From positions 2,790,001 through 2,854,000 of the forward strand of contig NZ_CP012881.1 in the NCBI RefSeq assembly GCF_002224265.1: a stretch of 64,000 nucleotides of DNA. Direction: 5' to 3'. A program made the translations under genes and the position numbers. Source of the stretch: Vibrio vulnificus NBRC 15645 = ATCC 27562 (GTDB taxonomy: Bacteria; Pseudomonadota; Gammaproteobacteria; Enterobacterales; Vibrionaceae). Shown piece by piece: positions 43,128 to 51,537 of the stretch. Below the pieces are notes generated by a model that did no database searches, was not told the origin of the DNA, and worked only from the letters and a program-made list of their open reading frames with translations. The first letter of the stretch is position 1; every line of letters begins with the position of its first letter.

Positions 43128-45035
43128 TTATTCTGCCAGAGAGGCATCGTCACGCACGTCAAATTCCACGTGCCATTTTTGACCATTGTCCGCCGCAATC
43201 GCTTCTAAATACAGCGTGCCAAGTTCAGTCACGCGTGAGGCTAATGTCACCGGCACCACTTCGCCTTCACGGCGACCTTCGGAAACCGGTAACGTTACTT
43301 GAATTTCTGGTAACTCTTCAAGCTCATCTTGGCCCCAATGGTCCAAATGTGTTCCTGCAAGATCGTCGCGACGAACCGTTGAGCCAAAGAATTGGAAGTT
43401 CACTGGTTGGCCGATGATCAAACCAAACTGCTGGCTTGGTACGTCGACACTGGTGCCTTCTTCCATGCCAAACGGAGCCACACACAGTGCTTCCATTGGA
43501 GGAGCCATACCTGGAATGGCAGGCATCGCGCTCTCGATACCGACATAATAGCTTGAAGCAATACCACCGCGGATACGTACACCTTGACCACGACGCACGG
43601 CGCCATAGTAAGCCGCGCCGCTCGCCACCGCGAGATCCAAATCGACGCCGGTGAGTCGTTTTGCCATCTCTGCATCAGCGTCAAGCAACCATTCGTTGAT
43701 GGTCTCTTCCAAACGTTCTGCTAATAGCGATGATTTCAGCACACCACCATTGAACAAAATCGCGGTCGGTTTGATGAAATCGACAGTGGCTTGTTGAGCC
43801 ATGCCCGGCATTCCGCCAACAAACGGGTTGTAATCTTGTGCAGGTACCGCTTCACCGTTGGCATTGGCTTGCTTCGACAAGAAAGCCGCAATGTGGCGAG
43901 TGATGCCTGCGTCTTGTGCATAAGGTAGGCCCATCTGGGTTAGTGCACCGCGGTTACGTTGTACTGGGTGTTCGGTGATAGCGACTTTAGGGAAGAAGCC
44001 ATCGACGAGCATTTGCTGCACTTCTTGCTGCGTCAGCTCGGTTTTCAGTGTTGCGCCGAGCAACTTAGAACCGCGGCTTGGCACGACAATCGGTACCGAT
44101 TGCAGTTCGGCATCATTGAGCAGCGCTTCTTTCGCGTCACGACAAGCGTGCGTCATGGCTTGTACTTGCCAAGGTTGCAGTTCTTTGCCTTCCTGAGCCA
44201 GTTTCATCTTCAAGCTGTAGGCGAGGGCAAGATCCATGTTGTCACCGCCCAGCAGAATGTGTTCTCCGACAGCGATACGTTTGAGGGTCAGATTACCTTC
44301 TTCTTCGGTCACTTCCACCAAAGAAAGGTCAGTGGTACCACCGCCGATGTCCACCACCAGCACGATATCACCAACGGTGACTTCATCGCGCCATTTGTCA
44401 TTGCTGTTGTCGATCCAGTTATAAAGTGCCGCTTGAGGCTCTTCCAACAAGGTAAGATGGACAAAACCCACATTGCGCGCTGCTTCTGCAGTCAGATCGC
44501 GCGCCGCAGGATCAAACGACGCTGGTACCGTAATGGTCACGTCTTGCTCTGATAGCGGGTGATTTGGTTGTGCGTGATCCCACGCCTGCTTTAGATGCTC
44601 TAAATAAAGCTCGGTGGCGCGCAATGGTGAGACTTTTTCAATCTCTTCTGGGCTGCCTGCAGGCAAAAACGCATCACGGCGATTCACGCCACCATGGCAA
44701 AGCCAAGATTTCGCACTGGCCACCAAACGCAAAGGCGTTTTGCCGCCCAGATTACGGGCGATCGCACCGACAAGGGCAGTCGGTTCTGTCGTCCATGGCA
44801 ACACGCGTGATGCAGGGTTCATCTCATGCTCATGCGGCTGGTAAAGAAAAGAACCAAGCTGGTTGCGAGACTCAACGGTGCCAGGCGCCGTCAATTGTGG
44901 AATAGCCATCACTTGTACGCGAGCTTGCTCATCCTGGGTATCCATGAATGACATAACACAGTGCGTGGTACCTAAGTCGATACCAACGCTGAATTTTGCT
45001 ACTTGCTCAGTTGCGGGTGTCATCATCGTTTCCAT
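43128..45035 (-). CDS. Second Hsp70 family protein
   Basis: A protein of 635 residues with a complete actin-like ATPase domain: FSVGIDLGTTHCVMSFMD, LVVDIGGGTTDLSLVEV and AILFNGGVLKSSLLAER. The C-terminal 130 residues (from GLIIGQPVNFQFFG) form a short beta-rich part with no lid helices of the DnaK kind. It differs strongly from the neighbouring 935-residue protein, so the two are not a recent duplication. It starts on the base where the upstream DUF2760 gene stops (TAATG), so the two are translationally coupled. There is no J-domain or GrpE gene nearby. Confidence 0.83.
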   Translation of the reverse strand: METMMTPATEQVAKFSVGIDLGTTHCVMSFMDTQDEQARVQVMAIPQLTAPGTVESRNQLGSFLYQPHEHEMNPASRVLPWTTEPTALVGAIARNLGGKTPLRLVASAKSWLCHGGVNRRDAFLPAGSPEEIEKVSPLRATELYLEHLKQAWDHAQPNHPLSEQDVTITVPASFDPAARDLTAEAARNVGFVHLTLLEEPQAALYNWIDNSNDKWRDEVTVGDIVLVVDIGGGTTDLSLVEVTEEEGNLTLKRIAVGEHILLGGDNMDLALAYSLKMKLAQEGKELQPWQVQAMTHACRDAKEALLNDAELQSVPIVVPSRGSKLLGATLKTELTQQEVQQMLVDGFFPKVAITEHPVQRNRGALTQMGLPYAQDAGITRHIAAFLSKQANANGEAVPAQDYNPFVGGMPGMAQQATVDFIKPTAILFNGGVLKSSLLAERLEETINEWLLDADAEMAKRLTGVDLDLAVASGAAYYGAVRRGQGVRIRGGIASSYYVGIESAMPAIPGMAPPMEALCVAPFGMEEGTSVDVPSQQFGLIIGQPVNFQFFGSTVRRDDLAGTHLDHWGQDELEELPEIQVTLPVSEGRREGEVVPVTLASRVTELGTLYLEAIAADNGQKWHVEFDVRDDASLAE

Positions 45036-45679
45036 TACAGCTCAACCTCAGCGGGTGCGATGATCGAAGCGTCGTAGTTTTCCGCCAGTTTAGGTAGCGA
45101 CATCGCAGAAGCCTTCCAACCTTTGTGGATTAAGGTGCCGTTAAATGGCGCATTACCCGTTACGTTTCCGACTAAACGGATCGCTTGAGGGTTAAAACCT
45201 TCTTCAACCACAATGCGGCTCTCTTCGTCTTCGTTGCGGATCGCTTCGAGCGTCACGTACTCTTTCAGTACTTTTTGGCCACCGCTATGAATAACACGCG
45301 CTGCAGCGCCCACTTCTTCATCAGAGAATGCGGTGAGATCTTCTTGTAGGAAGTCAATCAAGCGAGCTTCTTGCTGCATGATGGAAAGCAGTTGCATCGC
45401 AGAATCAGTGGATGCGGTGGCAAGCTTAGATTGTACTTCCACCACTTTTTCAATCACTTTTTCAATCACTTTTTCAACTTCAACGATTTTCTCTACTTCG
45501 ACGATTTTTTCGACCGGTTTTTCGACTTCAACGATTTTTTCTACAGGCTTCTCAACCACTTTCTCGATCACTTTGGATTTACGAGAAACAGCCACTAGTA
45601 GTAATAAAACGCTCGACGCCGCTAGACCTGCGTGAAGCATATCGAACGTTTGAGGAATAAGGTTTAAATCAATGTTCAT
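45035..45679 (-). CDS. DUF2760 membrane protein with charged VEK repeat
   Basis: A protein of 214 residues: one membrane helix at about 15-31, then residues 37-83 made of short repeats of the type VEKPVEKIVEVEK, and then the DUF2760 domain (about 90-214). The repeat is a rigid, highly charged rod, probably a spacer. If the helix is an inner-membrane anchor, the domain would face the cytosol, where the two Hsp70-family proteins of the same operon are. It is the first gene of the operon. The function of DUF2760 is not known to me. Confidence 0.8.
   Translation of the reverse strand: MNIDLNLIPQTFDMLHAGLAASSVLLLLVAVSRKSKVIEKVVEKPVEKIVEVEKPVEKIVEVEKIVEVEKVIEKVIEKVVEVQSKLATASTDSAMQLLSIMQQEARLIDFLQEDLTAFSDEEVGAAARVIHSGGQKVLKEYVTLEAIRNEDEESRIVVEEGFNPQAIRLVGNVTGNAPFNGTLIHKGWKASAMSLPKLAENYDASIIAPAEVEL
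45431..45571 (-). repeat. Tandem VEK-coding repeat inside the DUF2760 gene
   Basis: About 47 codons made of 4- and 6-codon units (VIEK, VVEK, PVEK, IVEVEK). On the DNA it appears as imperfect tandem copies of TTTTTCAACTTC- and TTTTTCGACTTC-like units. Such arrays can change length by slippage in steps of whole codons, so the rod length may differ between strains. Confidence 0.85.
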
Positions 45680-45960
45680 GCTAATTTTTCTCTATTCGAT
45701 TGATTTAAAGGTGCATTGATTGGCTCGCGATAGACGACATAGACGGGCGAATTTGCGATTTGCACCTAGTATTAGACGTAAAAATGGTGACGAATATTAG
45801 CATATTCAAGCTGCTAGGCTGCAATAAATGCGAGATTGAGGCAAAATTTAGGGCTTGATTGCTGAAAAAAACAACATAACCGACTGGTGTACGATTAATA
45901 AGCTTGATGTTTATACGGTTATCGTGTTTATTGGCGATCGATTCGGTGATATTGAATTAA

Positions 45961-47520
45961 ATGGATTTGTTTGTGGGTCAACCTGTTTCTGTCTTTTCTC
46001 CCAAATGGTTGCGTAGGCATTCTGCCTCGCTTATCGCGTTTGTTGCGACGTTAGTTGTGACGGCAGTTTTCCTCTTTGTTGCCGCCAAAATTCAGCAGCG
46101 TTATACCACGACCATGTTTAACAACCTTGCACAGCGTCAAGCTGAATCATTGCGAGAGTTTGTGCAAAACGACTTGGATTATATAGGCTCGGGCGCTAAT
46201 TTCTTTTACTCCGTTGCGCCGGAAGACTGGGAGCGCTTTGAAGTCTTCGCTCGCCACACTGTGGCATCTTCAAAGAGTTTGATCGGTTTGCAGTGGATGC
46301 AAAAAGTCTACCCCGAGCAGCTTGAGCAGCATATTGCCCATGTTAGAGAAACCTTTCCGAATTTCATCGTTTTCACCGTTCCTAAAGATGGCCCCAAGAC
46401 CGAAGGGTACGTCTTTTCTGACGGGCGACCTATCTACATTGCCAGTGACATTTACCCACGAAGTGAAAAGAATATTGAACTGCTTGGCTTTTATTCGGCT
46501 CGAGTTCGTTTCGAGTTGATTCTGGACGATATTTTTAGCACTGGGCGGGCGAATGTTTCCGATAAAGTCCGTTTACTGCAAGATGGTTACGATCGCTCAT
46601 TAGATAAAACGGGACTGTTGGTTTATCACCCTGTATTCGACCAGCGCCGCGAAACCTTACTTGGTGTTGTGGTGGGGGTGATTCGTAGTACGGTCTACTT
46701 TGAAGAACTGGTGACGAAAACCGCGACGGAACTTAGCCTAGTGGTAAGAGTGACAGATTTAGGCTTTGATGCTGAAGATGACCCTATCCTTTACCAGAGC
46801 CCTCACTGGTCAAACATTAAAGGCACCGTGGTGAGTAAAGTGGTGTCGTTGCCAAATCGTGACTGGCAAGTGGAGTTTAAGCTGGAAAGAAGCCTATCCA
46901 AGTGGGATCGTGCTGTGTTAATGGGGATCGTGGTTATCGGCCTCATCATGGCGTCTTTAGTGGCACACGTGGTGAACTTGCAAACTCGCGAGAAGCAACG
47001 CCTTAACTATATGCTCAACGAAAAAACCAAAGAGCTGCAGTTTATGGTGGATCATGATTCATTAACTCAATTGTTGAATCGCCGCGCGTTTCGCCACGAT
47101 TTAACCGAGATGATTGATAAACAAGTACCATTTAGTTTGATCGGCTTTGATGTTGACCATTTCAAGCAGATCAATGACCAATATGGCCATTTAGGTGGGG
47201 ACGAAGTCTTGGTTGAAGTGGCAAGGATGATCAGTGCCTTGCTGCAAGAGGGCGACCGTTTTTACCGTTTTGGTGGTGATGAATTTGGTATTCTCTCTTC
47301 GGTGACTCAACCAAAAGAGCTGTCGTGTTACCTTGAGTCGATTCGAGAGGGGATCGAAATAACGGCCTGCTATTATCAAGAAACCCCAATTCACTGCACG
47401 CTTAGTATAGGGGCCGCGATACATAAAGATGAGGACGTGGAAGAGTTGATACAAAGGATGGATATTCAGCTTTACCGAAGCAAAAACAAAGGGCGAAATT
47501 GCGTGACAATTGCAGGCTAA
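45961..47520 (+). CDS. CHASE-domain diguanylate cyclase
   Basis: A protein of 519 residues: membrane helix at about 20-42, a periplasmic CHASE domain (about 75-290; SKSLIGLQWMQKVYP and LGFYSARVRFE are typical), a second helix at about 319-340 and a C-terminal GGDEF domain. FGGDEF (about 437-442) is intact, so it should make c-di-GMP. The RxxD inhibitory site is missing (QEGD stands there), so product inhibition by that route is unlikely. CHASE domains bind small molecules such as cytokinin-like or amino-acid-type ligands. It is a single gene. Confidence 0.88.
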   Translation: MDLFVGQPVSVFSPKWLRRHSASLIAFVATLVVTAVFLFVAAKIQQRYTTTMFNNLAQRQAESLREFVQNDLDYIGSGANFFYSVAPEDWERFEVFARHTVASSKSLIGLQWMQKVYPEQLEQHIAHVRETFPNFIVFTVPKDGPKTEGYVFSDGRPIYIASDIYPRSEKNIELLGFYSARVRFELILDDIFSTGRANVSDKVRLLQDGYDRSLDKTGLLVYHPVFDQRRETLLGVVVGVIRSTVYFEELVTKTATELSLVVRVTDLGFDAEDDPILYQSPHWSNIKGTVVSKVVSLPNRDWQVEFKLERSLSKWDRAVLMGIVVIGLIMASLVAHVVNLQTREKQRLNYMLNEKTKELQFMVDHDSLTQLLNRRAFRHDLTEMIDKQVPFSLIGFDVDHFKQINDQYGHLGGDEVLVEVARMISALLQEGDRFYRFGGDEFGILSSVTQPKELSCYLESIREGIEITACYYQETPIHCTLSIGAAIHKDEDVEELIQRMDIQLYRSKNKGRNCVTIAG

Positions 47521-47609
47521 TTAGACAAACGGTATGGCTTGAGTCGAGTTTCTGTTTTTATTGAGGTAAACTTCCGCGCTTTATTGGCTGGGAAACGAAA
47601 AGGCGATTT

Positions 47610-48140
47610 ATGAACCACAACCGAATTGTTTGCTTTGATTTAGAAATGTGCTGCTGGAACGAAGATGGCGTAGGTCGCACAGGGGAAATCATTGAAATCG
47701 GTTTAGCAGAGATTGATTTGCTCAAAGGTGAAATCGTCAAGCGCGCTCAGTATTACGTTAAGCCCGAACACGATGAAGTGTCGCTATTTTGCGCTGAGTT
47801 GACAGGGATTACGCCACGTAAGATTGAAAAGCAGGGTAGGCCGCTGGCTGAAGTGATTAAGTCGATGATCAAGAACTTTGGTGGCAGCAATAAAATCTAT
47901 GCCTCTTGGGGGCGTGATGACCGAATCCTTATGCAAGAATGCCAAGAAAAAGGCATAGATGCGCCATTCAATGAGTTCATTAATATTGCGACGTTGTACC
48001 GAATTCAAAATCGCTTGAAAGATAAGCGTATTGGTCATCGAGCTGCGCAAGAAGCCAAAGGCATAGAGTGGGAAGGGCGTCAACATTCTGGGTATGTGGA
48101 TGCTTATAATCTCGCTAAACTGGCATTAACCATGTTCTAA
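47610..48140 (+). CDS. DEDDh 3'-5' exonuclease
   Basis: A cytosolic protein of 176 residues, an isolated exonuclease domain of the KapD/ERI-1 type. The catalytic set is visible: D10 and E12 (CFDLEM), D103 or D104 (GRDDR), H159 and D164 (HSGYVD). Such enzymes trim RNA or single-stranded DNA 3' ends using two metal ions; the natural substrate here is unknown. A good terminator follows. Confidence 0.85.
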   Translation: MNHNRIVCFDLEMCCWNEDGVGRTGEIIEIGLAEIDLLKGEIVKRAQYYVKPEHDEVSLFCAELTGITPRKIEKQGRPLAEVIKSMIKNFGGSNKIYASWGRDDRILMQECQEKGIDAPFNEFINIATLYRIQNRLKDKRIGHRAAQEAKGIEWEGRQHSGYVDAYNLAKLALTMF

Positions 48141-48173
48141 CGGGTGGATGGCCAAATACATCGTATCTGTAAT

Positions 48174-48199
48174 AAAAAACGCGCCTCGGCGCGTTTTTT
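48174..48199 (+). terminator. Rho-independent terminator, bidirectional
   Basis: AAAAAACGCGCC pairs with GGCGCGTTTTTT around a 2-base loop core. It lies 34 bases after the exonuclease stop and serves the convergent TerB-like gene as well. Confidence 0.92.
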
Positions 48200-48236
48200 C
48201 GTTTTTCGTTGAGTTTGTTGTGACGTTATTAAAAAA

Positions 48237-48683
48237 CTACTTATCGAGTACTTGCAGTTTGGCGCGTATAAAGTCGCTGTGGTCGACATAAAGCAGTTCA
48301 GCGGTTTTACGAATGACGGCGTCTTCCAGTGGGTCGATCTCGCCATCAGCGTGGGCAACTTCCCACATGCCTTTAATCAAATCAAAGCGGACTTCTTGAG
48401 ACAACTCTCTAAGCTGAGAGGTGAAATCATACAAAGAGGCCGATTCAGCGACACCGCTTTGTGCTTGCGTAAGTAAGGCTTCTACTTGAGTATCGTCTAG
48501 ATTGAGTAGGCGTTTGAGTAATTGCCTTTTAACGGCTTGCTCACGCTCATCGATTTGGTAATCGGCACCGGCGACTTCACAAAGTAGGCTCGCAATGGCC
48601 AAATTGGGGTTGGTCGCTTTGTGCTTACTGAGGTCAGAACCCTCAATAAGCTCCTTAAATAATGAAGTTAATACATTAAACAT
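48237..48683 (-). CDS. TerB-like protein
   Basis: A soluble helical protein of 148 residues from the ATG at 48683, which has GGTGA 5 bases upstream. Two copies of the TerB helix pair are visible, ADYQIDEREQAVKRQLLKRL and ADGEIDPLEDAVIRKTAELL, each with the conserved Asp and Glu that may bind metal. The family is named for tellurite resistance, but isolated TerB-like proteins occur widely without that role. No ter genes are nearby. It is a single-gene unit. Confidence 0.8.
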   Translation of the reverse strand: MFNVLTSLFKELIEGSDLSKHKATNPNLAIASLLCEVAGADYQIDEREQAVKRQLLKRLLNLDDTQVEALLTQAQSGVAESASLYDFTSQLRELSQEVRFDLIKGMWEVAHADGEIDPLEDAVIRKTAELLYVDHSDFIRAKLQVLDK

Positions 48684-48754
48684 AGTGTTCACCGGCAAAC
48701 GAGGTTAACTACAACATGAAGTCATTTACGCCATTTTACAAGGTGTGAGGAAGA

Positions 48755-49114
48755 TTAATATCCATCACTGTCGTCGTTTTCTTCAAGAATTTCGATCACT
48801 TCAGAGCTTGAGAGCTCATGGCCTATCAGGAAGAGAGCCAACATAGCGTCGGCTTTGGTTTTTGTGTCACTGGCTTCATCGAGAATGTGTTCAAAGCGCT
48901 GTCTTATCATGGCAATTTCATGTTCAACAAAGCCACGACCCTCTTCATCGCCTTGGTTTTCCTCTGGAGCATTATCGAATTCAAGAAACAACAAATTATC
49001 GTCAAGGCGTGTATTTACCAACCTTTCTGGCAGCCATTCTTCTCCCATCACAACATCGGGATCGTAACCGTCTGGCAGGCTAAGGAGAAAAGTTTTCAGT
49101 TCTGAGGCTTTCAC
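48755..49114 (-). CDS. Hypothetical acidic protein, 119 residues
   Basis: A very acidic soluble protein (many Asp and Glu, ending EILEENDDSDGY) starting at GTG 49114; no good ribosome binding site is visible. The stretch LLSLPDGYDPDVVMGEEWLPERLV near the N-terminus looks folded, and the rest is helical. I do not recognise a family. It lies between two transcription units with no functional context. Confidence 0.6.
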   Translation of the reverse strand: MKASELKTFLLSLPDGYDPDVVMGEEWLPERLVNTRLDDNLLFLEFDNAPEENQGDEEGRGFVEHEIAMIRQRFEHILDEASDTKTKADAMLALFLIGHELSSSEVIEILEENDDSDGY

Positions 49115-49232
49115 ATTAAATTCAAATCAATGACAATATCTACTAATTGTAACGGCTAATTGATAATGAACATAAGAGCTTTTCTTCTGTTTGATGAATT
49201 AATCAGCGTAATTAACTGGAATTTAAACAAAA

Positions 49233-50537
49233 ATGAAAAAGAAATGGCTGGCTTTAAGTCTAATTGTTGGCTTAGGTGGGACACAAAGCGCTTTGGCTGC
49301 AGAAGAGGAAAACTGGGGCATCGCCGCAATGTACCGCACAGCGTCGATTCCTTTTGATACGCAAGGAGGCGATCAAACCGTTAGTACCTTTGTACCGATG
49401 ATGTTTTTTGACAATGAATATGTGTTCATTCGCGGCATCGAAGGGGGGGCGTACTTGTGGCAGTCAGAAGAGCAACAATTGCAATTTAATGCGCTGACGC
49501 GTCTACGTTTTATCGATATTCCCAAGATTGCACAAAACTCTATCGAAGGTGACAAAGCGGATTTCGGTGGACAATTGAAATATCAAATAGACGACCAGTG
49601 GCGTTTTGAAGTGGAGTTGATGTCTGACGACAGTTTCCGTTTTCACTCCAACTACCGCTTGGCTGCCAAATATGACTTTGGTGACTGGGAGCTAGAGCCT
49701 TCAGTCACGCTGCGCTACAAAGACGCTGATTTCAACAGTACTTACTATGCGTTTTCAGATGTCTCCAAACAGAACATTGGCGCCGGTGTGGACACCAATA
49801 TCGCGTTAAAAGGCCGTTACCACGTTATTTCTAATCTTTACTTGCTCGGCCAAACCAGTATTACGCGTTTAGATAACAATGCTTACAACAGCGATGCGGT
49901 GGAAGATCGTTATGAGGGTGAGTTCTACGTTGGCTTTGGTTTCTTTAACGATAAAACCAAAGAACGAAAGTCTAACCTGAAAAACAAGCCGTATCTGCGT
50001 GTGGCGCACGGCTGGGGAACGCCGTCGAACATTGGTGAGATATTCAAATTTGAACGCGAAAAAGATCCTTACAATAACCAGCTAACGTCAGTGTTCTATG
50101 GCCATCCGTTGACAGATGAGTTGTTCGGACTGCCGCTAGACCTCTACTTGCATTCGGGCATCGCGCACCACTGGAGCTCAGAGGTGCAAAGCTCAAGTAC
50201 AGAGACTGTGGTCTCTATCAAAGCGTATTACACCTTTAATTGGCCGACGCAATGGCGCTTTGGTGTGGCAGAAGGGATGTCTTATATCGACAACATCACC
50301 TATATCGAGAAGAGTGAAATGGAGCGTAAGGGTTATACCCCAAGCCATTTACTCAACTATCTCGACTTTTCATTTGATGTGAATGTGGGGGATTTGGTGG
50401 GTAAGAATGATTGGAAGAACGTCTGGTTTGGCTACTCTTTGCATCACCGCTCCGCGATCTTTGAGAAAGCCTCGCAGTTTGGTCGAATCAAAGGCGGCAG
50501 TAACTACAACACGGTCTACTTGCAGTTTGATTTTTAA
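49233..50537 (+). CDS. MipA/OmpV family outer-membrane protein
   Basis: A protein of 434 residues with a clean signal peptide (WLALSLIVGLGGTQSALA, cleavage after ALA). The mature part alternates amphipathic strands and ends in GGSNYNTVYLQFDF, with a terminal Phe as in outer-membrane barrels. WGIAAMYRTASIPFD is the usual N-terminal pattern of MipA/OmpV proteins, which scaffold murein hydrolases or act as porin-like channels. At over 400 residues it is longer than typical OmpV (about 250). It is monocistronic. Confidence 0.8.
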   Translation: MKKKWLALSLIVGLGGTQSALAAEEENWGIAAMYRTASIPFDTQGGDQTVSTFVPMMFFDNEYVFIRGIEGGAYLWQSEEQQLQFNALTRLRFIDIPKIAQNSIEGDKADFGGQLKYQIDDQWRFEVELMSDDSFRFHSNYRLAAKYDFGDWELEPSVTLRYKDADFNSTYYAFSDVSKQNIGAGVDTNIALKGRYHVISNLYLLGQTSITRLDNNAYNSDAVEDRYEGEFYVGFGFFNDKTKERKSNLKNKPYLRVAHGWGTPSNIGEIFKFEREKDPYNNQLTSVFYGHPLTDELFGLPLDLYLHSGIAHHWSSEVQSSSTETVVSIKAYYTFNWPTQWRFGVAEGMSYIDNITYIEKSEMERKGYTPSHLLNYLDFSFDVNVGDLVGKNDWKNVWFGYSLHHRSAIFEKASQFGRIKGGSNYNTVYLQFDF

Positions 50538-50571
50538 CTCCGGCCATTGAGCCATGGATGTCAAAAATAAG

Positions 50572-50599
50572 AAAGCAGGGGCACGAATGCCCCTGCTTT
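50572..50599 (+). terminator. Rho-independent terminator, bidirectional
   Basis: A perfect 12-bp stem, AAAGCAGGGGCA with TGCCCCTGCTTT, and a 4-base CGAA loop. It separates the convergent OmpV-like gene (+) and DUF1566 gene (-). Confidence 0.92.
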
Positions 50600-50603
50600 T
50601 ATA

Positions 50604-51527
50604 TTAGCGATTCTCGTGTGGTATCGCTCTGACCAATCGCACGTAGTATATCGACCAATTTTGTTGGCTTTGAATCGTGCGTAGTGAATAGTCGTAGTTC
50701 ACGCTTAAGATGCTATCACTAGCAATTTCTAACTTCGGTACGTTTCTAAAAGAGATGGTCGCACCATTTTGAGTGGCATAAGCCTGATCCATTTTCGAGT
50801 AATGATTACTGTAGAAATTATTGAGGCTTTCTAACCCTAGCTCCTTATCTCCGAAGTGAGGAGAATTCCAGAATTTATAGTAACTTGTGCGCGCGTTTAC
50901 CCATTCAGGTACATTCTCTCTTAACCAAGGTTCCAGTTTTTGAGAGACGTAGTGATGTGCCTCAAGTGTCCATTCGTCGTGGTTCAGGAGCTGCCTGCGT
51001 TTTTGCAGCCATTCTGCCATTTTTGCATCAACCTCTGAATCGGCTTCTCGGCGTTTTTGCAATAGCGCTAAGTTATCTTGATGGCGCTGATACAGAATGT
51101 CCATTTTCTCTTTGAAAGGGGCGACAGCTTGATAAATCTGCTCTAAATGCTCGGTTGTTTCCGTTAAGTGGAAGTAATCGGTATAAGTGCCATAGCGACA
51201 GCTCTGGTCGGAGATGGTAATAAGCTCTTGGGCATAAGGTAGTCGCCACGTTAGCGTGCTGTCCCCTTCAGCTTGATTGAAGGTCTCAATAAGCCCATCA
51301 AGATCCAAACGTTTTTCTTGAATCGCATCACCGATGCACTGTTCACCTTGCTGACCCATCGGGCACATCATCCACTGAAGCTCAGTTTTGTTGTCGTTGA
51401 TCACCCAGTAGCTCGTACCTTGAAAGTCAATCATCGTTTTTTCAAAACGTCCTTCTTCTGGAAGGCATTGTGCAGAGACAGGAACGGAAAGCGCCGCTGC
51501 TAATGAAATGAGAAAAGTTGTTTTCAT
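50604..51527 (-). CDS. DUF1566 exported protein
   Basis: A protein of 307 residues with a signal peptide (FLISLAAALSVPVSAQ). It has DUF1566 (Lcl C-terminal-like) hallmarks: LQWMMCPMGQQGEQC early, WRLPYAQELITISDQSC in the middle and YYVRLVRAIP at the end, with four cysteines that may pair. A helical insert, rich in Lys, Glu and Gln, fills about 130-230 and is not typical of the domain. It is co-transcribed with the larger DUF1566 lipoprotein 10 bases upstream. The function is unknown; surface adhesion or pilus-linked roles are guesses. Confidence 0.75.
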   Translation of the reverse strand: MKTTFLISLAAALSVPVSAQCLPEEGRFEKTMIDFQGTSYWVINDNKTELQWMMCPMGQQGEQCIGDAIQEKRLDLDGLIETFNQAEGDSTLTWRLPYAQELITISDQSCRYGTYTDYFHLTETTEHLEQIYQAVAPFKEKMDILYQRHQDNLALLQKRREADSEVDAKMAEWLQKRRQLLNHDEWTLEAHHYVSQKLEPWLRENVPEWVNARTSYYKFWNSPHFGDKELGLESLNNFYSNHYSKMDQAYATQNGATISFRNVPKLEIASDSILSVNYDYSLRTIQSQQNWSIYYVRLVRAIPHENR

Positions 51528-51537
51528 GTCTGCTTCC

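Noticed and set aside
40564..44905. Several + strand frames of 100-200 codons opposite the Hsp70-family genes
   Set aside because: Shadows of well-supported minus-strand genes with complete family motifs; their products have no recognisable features.
45333..45635. Open frames on the + strand with FSTSTIFSTG-type repeats
   Set aside because: They are the antisense image of the VEK repeat in the DUF2760 gene.
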